This document shows, one piece after another, positions 1 through 4,513 of a DNA stretch of 6,531 nt. The position numbers and the translations under genes are program-made. Each line of letters begins with the position of its first letter. Positions within the stretch are counted from its first letter, which is position 1. The DNA is from an uncultured Verrucomicrobiales bacterium (GTDB lineage: Bacteria; Verrucomicrobiota; Verrucomicrobiia; Verrucomicrobiales; Akkermansiaceae): the NCBI GenBank assembly GCA_937905985.1, contig CALCWC010000111.1, positions 1 to 6,531 of the forward strand, read 5' to 3'. Below the pieces are notes generated by a model that did not search any database, had not been told where the DNA came from, and saw nothing but the letters and a program-made list of their open reading frames with translations.

Positions 1-27
1 ATTGCATACTCAAAGGCCGCGCTGAAT

Positions 28-45
28 CATAAAATCTGGCGGAGT
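28..45 (+). repeat. 18-bp repeat, copy A
   Basis: The 18-mer CATAAAATCTGGCGGAGT occurs here and again, identically, at 1694-1711. An 18-bp exact match between two non-coding or degraded places in 6.5 kb is not expected by chance. Copy B sits 21 bp beyond the palindromic core of the structured repeat; copy A sits just beyond the terminator of the lipoprotein gene, and what lies further left is outside the window. It could be the edge of a mobile or repeated segment or a leftover of shared ancestry. Positions 1-27 show nothing recognisable. Confidence 0.55.
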
Positions 46-48
46 ACC

Positions 49-84
49 AAAAAAAGAACCGCCCCTGTCGATGAGGGGCGGTTC
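49..84 (-). terminator. Intrinsic terminator of the small lipoprotein gene
   Basis: On the minus strand an 11-bp perfect stem (56-66 pairs with 74-84, arm GAACCGCCCCT) encloses a 7-base loop and is followed directly by seven T (A tract at 49-55 on the plus strand). It lies 25 bp after the stop codon of the gene at 110-355, so it is the natural end of that transcript. Confidence 0.9.
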
Positions 85-109
85 AGGAAAGCGGATGAAG
101 CCGCGGGGG

Positions 110-355
110 TTAACGGTGGACGCGGGGGCCGACCGGGGCGGGGGTGTAGGGAACGTTCCGGACCGGTTTTTTGTATTTCTTGGGGTGGTGCTTCTTGTGA
201 GCCTTCTTGGGATGGTGCTTCTTGGGCTGGGGTTTGGGCATCGGCTTCACGGGGTGGTGCTGCGGATGCGTGTTTTCGTAATAGTAGTGATCCCTGTGCG
301 AGTAGCATGACACCAACGCAAAGGCCGTTACCAGCATGATGGCAAGGTTTTTCAT
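110..355 (-). CDS. Small His/Lys/Pro-rich lipoprotein
   Basis: This 81-residue protein starts with a lipoprotein signal: Lys2, a hydrophobic stretch over residues 4-16, and the lipobox L-V-S-C with the acceptor cysteine at 17. The mature part is about 64 residues, strongly basic and low in complexity: HYYY at 23-26, an HPQHHP block at 30-35, alternating K-P residues around 37-45, and the heptad KKHHPKK twice (45-51 and 54-60). The tail is Pro/Val/Arg-rich. No globular domain is visible. The His clusters could bind metal ions and the Lys/Pro part could contact peptidoglycan, lipopolysaccharide or other polyanions; both are inferences from composition. The ATG at 355 is preferred because it places the signal peptide at the terminus. 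There is no clear Shine-Dalgarno. The gene has its own promoter and terminator and looks monocistronic. I do not recognise the family. Confidence 0.82.
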   Translation of the reverse strand: MKNLAIMLVTAFALVSCYSHRDHYYYENTHPQHHPVKPMPKPQPKKHHPKKAHKKHHPKKYKKPVRNVPYTPAPVGPRVHR

Positions 356-364
356 AACGTTGCT

Positions 365-392
365 ATTCTACCCGCGATTTCCCGTGTTGCAA
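365..392 (-). promoter_or_regulatory. Sigma70-type promoter of the lipoprotein gene
   Basis: On the minus strand TTGCAA (387-392) and TAGAAT (365-370) are separated by 16 bases. The expected transcription start would be near 358, only a few bases before the ATG at 355, so the message would be nearly leaderless. That fits the lack of a ribosome binding site. The call rests on hexamer match and position only. Confidence 0.45.
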
Positions 393-481
393 GGGAAAAA
401 ATCTAGCAGTTCCTTCTTTCCTTGTCATTTTGTTCGTGGCAAGCTTCCGCAACGCCGCACGGCAGAGTGGTGCCCGGCGGG

Positions 482-1102
482 TCAAATCTTGCCGGCCCTG
501 GCATGCTTGACCTTGTATTTGCGGTACACTTTTTTCCATTTGGACACCATCTCGCCCACCTCGGAGCCGTTTGCCTGGTCCACGCGCTTGCCCTTGGCGT
601 CCACCGCCACCATGAGCGGGTAGCTGTCGGCATTGCCGCGCTTGAAGGGGAAGGGGAAGTCCTGCGGCAAATCGTAGTTGACCACCGGGAATTTCACCTT
701 GTTGTCCTTGACCCATTCGCGCAAGTCGTCCGCCTCGAGCTGGGAATCAATGTTGACCAGGATGATTTCCACATCCTTGGATTTCTGGATTTGCTTGTAA
801 GCGTGGGAGATGGCCTTGAGGGCCCCGCTGCACACATCACCGTTGGGGCTGCCTTTGATGATGAAGTACAGCTCCGCTTCACGCGGACGGCTTTCTGTGA
901 GGTATTTGCACTTTTTCAAGCATTCTGCCATCTTGTTGTCGCTGGCGGTGGCGGCGGCATCATCCCCCTGGTCTTGGCCGGAGGGTTGATTGGGAGTCGG
1001 CGCAGGCGTGGGTGCCGGCGTGGGCTGCTGCGCAGATGCGGTGACGAGGAACATGCAAGATGCCGCTGTCAGGGCTATACGGGTGAATACAGACGTTGTC
1101 AT
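482..1102 (-). CDS. Exported thioredoxin-fold protein lacking a CXXC site
   Basis: With the ATG at 1102 the product is 206 residues: a signal peptide (hydrophobic residues 9-22, cleavage probably after A-S-A at 24), a Pro/Thr linker with TPAP repeats (27-40), an acidic Ala-rich spacer, then a folded domain from about 58. The domain reads as thioredoxin-like: strand ELYFIIK (77-83), then SPNGDVC (85-91) where a thioredoxin has WCGPC, a helix, strand VEIILVNID (111-119), a helix, and YPLMVAVDAKGK (161-172) with Pro162 in the place of the cis-proline. Only Cys91 stands in the active-site loop; Cys61 and Cys65 form a CX3C pair just before the fold. The usual dithiol oxidoreductase chemistry is therefore doubtful; a binding, single-cysteine or heme/metal role is possible. 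The frame stays open to a TTG at 1147, but that start would bury the signal peptide. Monocistronic; no terminator was found between 360 and 481. Confidence 0.8.
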   Translation of the reverse strand: MTTSVFTRIALTAASCMFLVTASAQQPTPAPTPAPTPNQPSGQDQGDDAAATASDNKMAECLKKCKYLTESRPREAELYFIIKGSPNGDVCSGALKAISHAYKQIQKSKDVEIILVNIDSQLEADDLREWVKDNKVKFPVVNYDLPQDFPFPFKRGNADSYPLMVAVDAKGKRVDQANGSEVGEMVSKWKKVYRKYKVKHARAGKI

Positions 1103-1171
1103 GTTGGCAATGTTGTTGGTGGTGAGTCTATCGAGAAAAGATAGCAAATGCGTTCTTTACAGTGTTGCTCA

Positions 1172-1200
1172 AGTATAGCGCATAAGAATAGTCGAGTCAA
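1172..1200 (-). promoter_or_regulatory. Near-consensus promoter of the thioredoxin-fold gene
   Basis: The minus strand reads TTGACT (1195-1200), a 17-base spacer, then TATACT (1172-1177). Each hexamer has one change from consensus and the spacing is ideal. Predicted start is near 1165, giving a leader of about 60 bases to the ATG at 1102. The same hexamer pair and spacing recurs at 3059-3087. The structured repeat begins 31 bp upstream of the -35. Confidence 0.75.
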
Positions 1201-1415
1201 ACATTTTTGTGAAAAACAGGGGAGAAAATGGTGTGTCCCAATGGTTTCTTTTCTGCTATGCAAAGTGCTGGTTCTCACGACGATAGGAAATTCGTGAAAA
1301 TCGAAGCCCCCCATTGCATGGCAGAGAAAAAACGCTCGGAGAGCTGCAGGCGTTGGCGTGTATCCACCCCGCACAAGGCGGGGTTACGTTAGTTGTAAGT
1401 GCGGAGGGGGACACC

Positions 1416-1435
1416 CCCCAGTCTTACGACTGGGG
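1416..1435 (+). repeat. REP-like hairpin with TTAC loop (left)
   Basis: CCCCAGTC and GACTGGGG form a perfect 8-bp stem around a TTAC tetraloop. It lies directly before the left inner arm of the palindrome. Its mirror partner at 1564-1583 has the same loop on the opposite strand but a different stem sequence. Copy 2 has the same hairpin at 6386-6405. Confidence 0.85.
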
Positions 1436-1563
1436 AAAAGGTTGTCGCCGCCAAGGCGGCTCAAAATTTGGCGTGCTTCGCACGCGGGAACACAGTTTTC
1501 ACCTGGCTTCGCGCCGCCAGGCGCGCTATATTGAGCCGCCTTGGCGGCGACAACCTTTTCCAG

Positions 1564-1583
1564 CCCACGCCGTAAGGCGTGGG
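1564..1583 (-). repeat. REP-like hairpin with TTAC loop (right)
   Basis: Read on the minus strand this is CCCACGCC, TTAC, GGCGTGGG: a perfect 8-bp stem with the same tetraloop as the hairpin at 1416-1435, and like it placed just outside an inner palindrome arm. The two stems differ at three base pairs and both partners change each time. Confidence 0.85.
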
Positions 1584-1693
1584 GGTAACCACGTCCGATA
1601 CGTCTCGGCACATAACCCCGCCTTGTGCGGGGTGGATACACGCCAAGGGTTGCTCCTCTCCGAGCGTTTTTTTCCTGGTAATTTATGTCCACC

Positions 1694-1711
1694 CATAAAA
1701 TCTGGCGGAGT
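1694..1711 (+). repeat. 18-bp repeat, copy B
   Basis: Identical to 28-45. It starts 21 bp after the end of the palindrome and overlaps the first codons of the open stretch of the PEP-CTERM remnant, so it may mark the junction where the 5' part of that gene was lost. Confidence 0.55.
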
Positions 1712-1896
1712 GTCAGAAAATCTCGGCTACCGCCCAGCTAGAGCTTGAACAGGGCCAGGGTACAACCCAGTTCTTGAAGCTGGTCATTACCTCCGCAATC
1801 CCCGAACCCACCACGGGAACGCTCAGCTTGCTTGCGCTGGCAGGCCTTGCAGCCCGCCGCCACCGGAAAATAAATCCTTTCTCCAACAAGGACTAG
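1699..1896 (+). pseudogene. 3' remnant of a PEP-CTERM protein gene
   Basis: One frame is open from just after a TAA at 1696 to a TAG at 1894-1896, with no start codon. It encodes a Gln/Thr-rich strand-like segment (ATAQLELEQGQGTTQF, FLKLVITSA) and then the sorting tail I-P-E-P-T-T-G-T-L-S-L-L-A-L-A-G-L-A-A-R-R-H-R-K at about 1798-1869. This is the tripartite PEP-CTERM signal: PEP motif, hydrophobic helix and Arg cluster, as in the two intact neighbours, with clear DNA similarity to their tails. The frame then reads nine further codons (KINPFSNKD after the Arg cluster) before stopping, longer than usual. Everything upstream of 1699, including the signal peptide, is gone, and the structured repeat abuts the break. 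An intrinsic terminator still follows at 1904-1933. It is probably not translated. Confidence 0.82.
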
Positions 1897-1903
1897 TTAA
1901 CAG

Positions 1904-1933
1904 GCCCCATCCGCTCCGGCGGTGGGGCTTTTT
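1904..1933 (+). terminator. Intrinsic terminator of the PEP-CTERM remnant
   Basis: GCCCCATC (1904-1911) pairs with GGTGGGGC (1921-1928), with one G-T wobble, and is followed by a T5 run at 1929-1933. It lies 7 bp after the TAG of the remnant and shows that the 3' end of the lost gene was kept with its terminator. Confidence 0.8.
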
Positions 1934-2054
1934 GGGGCACCCGCGCCGGGGTGTATGGAAACGGCGGGGATATGGCGTGGGCGGCGGCATCCGCGCATCT
2001 GCCACGGCAACTACCTACACACGGTCGCGGCCATCTCGATGGAGAGGAACCGGG

Positions 2055-2111
2055 ATTGTCAACACGGGCAAGGTGGTGGAGATCTCCTACGTGCTGCCGG
2101 AGGAAAAAGGA
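2055..2111 (+). pseudogene. Possible short gene remnant, SlyD/FKBP-like
   Basis: One frame here reads IVNTGKVVEISYVLPEEKG, a compact beta-strand pattern with natural codon use. It recalls the first strand of SlyD-type FKBP peptidyl-prolyl isomerases, where a GKVV-x-ISYVL-like sequence is usual near the N-terminus. The frame upstream is Arg-rich and unlike a protein, and downstream it runs into the terminator at 2103-2140, so no working gene exists. The rest of 1934-2102 shows nothing I recognise. The family guess rests on about 17 residues and could be chance. Confidence 0.25.
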
Positions 2112-2140
2112 AGCCTCACCCACGTTCTGCGGGTGAAGCT
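2103..2140 (-). terminator. Intrinsic terminator of the minus-strand PEP-CTERM gene
   Basis: On the minus strand AGCTTCACCC (2131-2140) pairs with GGGTGAGGCT (2112-2121) in a 10-bp stem with one wobble pair, followed by TTCCTTTTT. It lies 23 bp after the stop at 2164. Stem and loop are nearly identical to the terminator of the paralogue at 4168-4202. Confidence 0.85.
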
Positions 2141-2163
2141 CCGTTCATTTCTAGTAAACTATT

Positions 2164-3003
2164 TTACTTCCTCCGGCGGCGCGCGCAGAGACCAGCCAGC
2201 GCAAGCAGGCTCAGCGTGCCCGTGGCAGGTTCCGGTACGGGAATGTAATTCTCACCAAGGGCAAGAACGTTGAGCTGTCCTCCGCCCCATTCTCCTTCTC
2301 CACCAGGTACGAAGTGGAGTGCTATCTGTTTTTTCAGAAGCTCTCCTTCTGCCCAAACAACACCCACGTTGTCATATTCGTGAGTCTGCCCCGACTTATC
2401 CGTATACTCATACACACCACCTTGTTCTACAACGACGTTTCCATCATCATCAATGAATTGCATGGTTACCACGGCATCCTTCGTTGGTTGAATTTGAGCA
2501 GAGTCTTCCAGTAAATGCCAAGATGCCATAACATCCAGGTTTTTCTGCTCGTTAAGCCATTCGTCAACTTTAGTCTTTGCTATAGAGATCGTCAGGCTTC
2601 CTGGAGCAATAATAGGTCCTAATGTTTGTTCACTATAGCCGGTGATATAGCCTGCAAGCATGCCCGGGCCGTATGGAAGATAAGACTTATCAGGATACAA
2701 GGTTACTACATCTTTGAATTCCAAAGTTGCGTTGGCAAATTCCAACATTCCAACGCTAGGCGTGTACTCGTCACCTTTCGAAATGATTACATGTGCCTGT
2801 TCTCCGCCTTTCGCACCAAGTCGGAGATAGTCGATATCGTCGTTGTAGTCTTTAAGTGCGTCAATCAATTCGCGGTACGTTCCAGAACCTGTGACCAAGA
2901 CGTCAAATTCCGTCGGTGTGACAGTAAAGGGGTTAGCGTCTGCGCTAGCCGTTCCCATGAGGGAAGCTGCACACATAGCAAGCGTAAGTAATGTTTTCTT
3001 CAT
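2164..3003 (-). CDS. PEP-CTERM sorted exported protein, paralogue 1
   Basis: The 279-residue product has a Sec signal peptide (MKKTLLTLAMCAASLMG, cleavage probably after A-S-A at 21) and a C-terminal PEP-CTERM signal at 256-279: V-P-E-P, a hydrophobic helix, then C-A-R-R-R-R-K. Such proteins are exported and then handled by an exosortase, which removes the tail; no exosortase gene is in this window. The middle is acidic and predicted rich in strands, with GSGTY near 49, TPSVGMLEFANATLEF, and a Gly-rich EGEWGGGQLNVLALGENYIP just before the tail. I know no function for this core. The frame stays open to 3087, but the ATG at 3003 is chosen because it starts the signal peptide and is matched exactly by the paralogue at 3305-4144, which has the same length. 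No Shine-Dalgarno: the leader ends in ACAGACAAAAA. Its own promoter and terminator make it monocistronic. Confidence 0.88.
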   Translation of the reverse strand: MKKTLLTLAMCAASLMGTASADANPFTVTPTEFDVLVTGSGTYRELIDALKDYNDDIDYLRLGAKGGEQAHVIISKGDEYTPSVGMLEFANATLEFKDVVTLYPDKSYLPYGPGMLAGYITGYSEQTLGPIIAPGSLTISIAKTKVDEWLNEQKNLDVMASWHLLEDSAQIQPTKDAVVTMQFIDDDGNVVVEQGGVYEYTDKSGQTHEYDNVGVVWAEGELLKKQIALHFVPGGEGEWGGGQLNVLALGENYIPVPEPATGTLSLLALAGLCARRRRK

Positions 3004-3058
3004 TTTTTGTCTGTTTTCTGTTTCAGCGGGGGGATTCACCCCTCCCGCGTCCGGACAG

Positions 3059-3087
3059 AGTATAAGGTTTGGCAATACTGTAGTCAA
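3059..3087 (-). promoter_or_regulatory. Near-consensus promoter of PEP-CTERM paralogue 1
   Basis: Minus strand: TTGACT (3082-3087), 17-base spacer, TATACT (3059-3064), with an A/T-rich block upstream (3090-3112) that could act as an UP element. Predicted start is near 3052, leader about 50 bases. The spacer and its borders (3063-3083) are identical over 21 bases to 3224-3244 in front of the divergent paralogue. Confidence 0.78.
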
Positions 3088-3219
3088 GCTTTTTTTTAAA
3101 ACAAATTAAAAAACGCTGAAAAACCGACGTTTACGCCGAATGCGAGCCCAGACGCCCGAGGGCGCAGAGAACGCATGTGGTCCTTTAACATTGCATTTTA
3201 CGTGAGTTGTGAGAAAAGA

Positions 3220-3248
3220 AAGCCTACAGTATTGCCAAACCTTACAAT
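3220..3248 (+). promoter_or_regulatory. Probable promoter of PEP-CTERM paralogue 2, weak -35
   Basis: By homology with the paralogue's promoter, the -10 is TACAAT (3243-3248) and the spacer is the same 17 bases, but the -35 position holds AAGCCT (3220-3225) in place of TTGACT. The -10 is good, the -35 does not match consensus, so expression may be weaker or need an activator. Predicted start is near 3255, leader about 50 bases. The rest of the divergent intergenic region (3112-3219) shows no other clear signal. Confidence 0.5.
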
Positions 3249-3304
3249 GCGGTGGGTGTGTGGGGAGCTCAATTCCTCCTGCCAGAACAGAAAACAGACA
3301 AAAA

Positions 3305-4144
3305 ATGAAGAAAACATTACTTACACTTGCTTTGTGCGCAGCCTCCCTCGTGGGGACGGCTTTCGCAGAAGGCTTCACACTGGGGCACGATGATTTCGGA
3401 AACATATACGTAACGGGAAGTGGCTCTTATTCTGACTTGCTGCAAGAATTGGAAAATTTTGGAGAAGAATACTATCCTTCTCCGTTTACCTACATTGTGT
3501 GTGGCATGACTCCTACGGGAGAGTCGGCAGAACTGAGTCTGACTTTTGATGAACCTCTGCAAAATAAAGTGACACCGGCAGTAGGAATGTTGGAGTATGT
3601 TAATGCGACCTTTACTTTTAACGATTTAATGACGCTTCGGCCTCAGTATCAAGAGTACGGTGAATGGAAATACATTGGGCCATCCATGCAAACGGGCTGG
3701 ATTGACGAATTAGCTAATCCTCATCCTGGGACATTGAATGTTGCCATATCCGAGGAAGTAATTAAAACTTGGTTGAGTGGAGAGGATGATTTGAGTACCA
3801 GGGTAAGCTACCCCTTGCTGTATGATGTAGCGGAAATTGGCACTATGACAGAGCAGGATGTTTTGAAATTGATTTTGCTTGATGAACAGGGAAAAGAAGA
3901 GCCAAACTTCGAATTCAATGGCAAGTACTATAGTAATGCTGGAATTGTATTGAACGCGGGAGATCTTCAGAAAAACCAGATTGCTCTCTTGTACGAGAGA
4001 GGCGCTGGTTCAGGAGAATGGGGTGGCGGTGCTTTGTCGCTGGTCGTTCTTGGTGAGAATTACATTCCCGTACCGGAGCCTGCCACAGGCACGCTGAGCC
4101 TGCTTGCGCTGGCCGGCCTTGCAGCCCGCCGCCGCCGGAAGTAA
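3305..4144 (+). CDS. PEP-CTERM sorted exported protein, paralogue 2
   Basis: The product has 279 residues, the same as the divergent paralogue. It has a signal peptide (MKKTLLTLALCAASLVG, cleavage probably after A-F-A at 21) and a C-terminal PEP-CTERM tail at 256-279 ending in A-A-R-R-R-R-K. Shared blocks in the core are VTGSGSY, TPAVGMLEYVNATFTF, a Gly-Pro then Leu-rich stretch, NAGIVLNAGDLQKNQIALL, and SGEWGGGALSLVVLGENYIP. Between them the two proteins differ widely with small gaps. The core is acidic; I recognise no enzyme motif. The coding DNA of the core looks more AT-rich than the tail and than the nucleotidase gene. The ATG at 3305 is preferred over earlier in-frame starts (from 3209) because the signal peptide starts there. 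No Shine-Dalgarno, only an A-rich leader. Likely role: a surface or matrix protein sorted by an exosortase encoded elsewhere (inference). Confidence 0.88.
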   Translation: MKKTLLTLALCAASLVGTAFAEGFTLGHDDFGNIYVTGSGSYSDLLQELENFGEEYYPSPFTYIVCGMTPTGESAELSLTFDEPLQNKVTPAVGMLEYVNATFTFNDLMTLRPQYQEYGEWKYIGPSMQTGWIDELANPHPGTLNVAISEEVIKTWLSGEDDLSTRVSYPLLYDVAEIGTMTEQDVLKLILLDEQGKEEPNFEFNGKYYSNAGIVLNAGDLQKNQIALLYERGAGSGEWGGGALSLVVLGENYIPVPEPATGTLSLLALAGLAARRRRK

Positions 4145-4167
4145 GCATTCTTTGGATAGAAAAAACA

Positions 4168-4202
4168 AGCCTCACCCGCAGAACGTGGGTGGGGCTTTTT
4201 TT
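4168..4202 (+). terminator. Intrinsic terminator of PEP-CTERM paralogue 2
   Basis: AGCCTCACCC (4168-4177) pairs with GGGTGGGGCT (4187-4196), one wobble, followed by a T run to 4202. It lies 23 bp after the stop, the same distance as in paralogue 1, and the stem-loop differs from that one by a single base. Confidence 0.9.
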
Positions 4203-4513
4203 AACACGCGCGGAGAGGGTATGAACATCTTTATCAACCCGCGCTCCTACAAGGGCGCACCTGCGCTGCAAGACAAAGCCCATCGGCTCCACGACTGCGC
4301 ACCTGCGCTTCAAGCGCGGTGCGCAAACAAACCGCCTTGCCACTATCTCTCGAGACCAGAATGAACGTGGTTCCGGCTTCGCCCCTGCGGGGCTTCCGTC
4401 TCCGCTGAAGCTACGCCGAGATAAAACGCCGAGACAGGTGATATGCGTGCGGTGTTCTCATCCGCCGCGCCGACACCGCGCCGACACCAGCATTTTTTAC
4501 CCCTGCCCCGCCA
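4203..4513. other. Gene-free region rich in short repeats and hairpins
   Basis: No supported gene is present. It holds the duplicated 18-mer and hairpin described at 4255-4325, a GCCCC-TGC-GGGGC hairpin at 4381-4393 flanked by GCTTC (4376-4380) and GAAGC (4407-4411), the 9-mer ACGCCGAGA twice (4413-4421, 4426-4434), and an exact tandem 11-mer GCGCCGACACC (4467-4477, 4478-4488). The frames that cross it have no recognisable protein features. As the space between two convergent genes it may contain the end of the nucleotidase transcript, but no stem with a T tract was found for the minus strand. Confidence 0.6.
4255..4325 (+). repeat. Duplicated 18-mer ending in a long hairpin
   Basis: GCGCACCTGCGCTGCAAG (4255-4272) recurs with one change at 4297-4314. 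The second copy forms the left side of a near-perfect hairpin, 4296-4325: TGCGCACC and GGTGCGCA outside, GCGCTT and AAGCGC inside, with a single bulged T. It is a separate sequence from the large palindromic element. Confidence 0.6.

Larger units (their letters stand above)
1327..1672. repeat. 346-bp nested palindrome with A and T tracts at its ends
   Basis: Three sets of perfect inverted arms share nearly the same centre (about 1498-1500). Outer arms are 1327-1343 with 1656-1672 (17 bp, including A6/T6). Middle arms are 1353-1386 with 1613-1646 (34 bp). Inner arms are 1434-1464 with 1531-1561 (31 bp). Smaller hairpins sit inside: CCCCGC/GCGGGG within each middle arm, GCCGCC/GGCGGC within each inner arm, GCGTGC/GCACGC at 1471-1485, and CCTGGC/GCCAGG at 1502-1521. 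The T run 1667-1673 follows the stem on the plus strand and A6 at 1327-1332 gives T6 on the minus strand, so it has terminator form in both directions. Confidence 0.92.
1232..1673. repeat. Structured repeat element, copy 1 (complete in window)
   Basis: Positions 1232-1561 match 6202-6531 at 329 of 330 bases (the only difference is G at 1279 versus A at 6249), in the same orientation with an offset of 4,970 bp. The match begins abruptly at 1232, which marks the left end; the right end is unknown because copy 2 is cut by the window edge, but the palindromic core ends at 1672-1673. The element consists of a 95-bp non-palindromic left arm (1232-1326) and the palindromic core. No convincing reading frame is conserved within it: apparent frames run through the palindrome arms. 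It resembles a non-autonomous, hairpin-ended or REP-type element; no transposase is present nearby. Confidence 0.9.

Noticed and set aside
422..1144. 240-codon plus-strand reading frame opposite the thioredoxin-fold gene
   Set aside because: It is antisense to a gene with signal peptide, promoter and fold pattern; its Gly/Arg/Val-rich composition is typical of a shadow frame in GC-rich DNA.
1232..1673. CRISPR array or toxin-antitoxin gene in the repeat
   Set aside because: There are no regularly spaced short repeats with unique spacers, and no conserved reading frame with start and ribosome site; the structure is nested inverted arms.
1384..1692. Minus-strand 102-codon frame across the palindrome
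   Set aside because: Its Arg-rich sequence is simply the translation of palindrome arms; no protein-like features.
3004..3087. Longer starts for the two PEP-CTERM proteins (from 3087 on minus, from 3209 on plus)
   Set aside because: They would put polar, promoter-derived residues before the signal peptide, and the expected transcription starts lie inside or beyond them.
4203..4364. Short plus-strand frame after the second PEP-CTERM terminator (4104-4364)
   Set aside because: It starts inside the PEP-CTERM tail in another frame, crosses the terminator and consists of repeat-derived residues.
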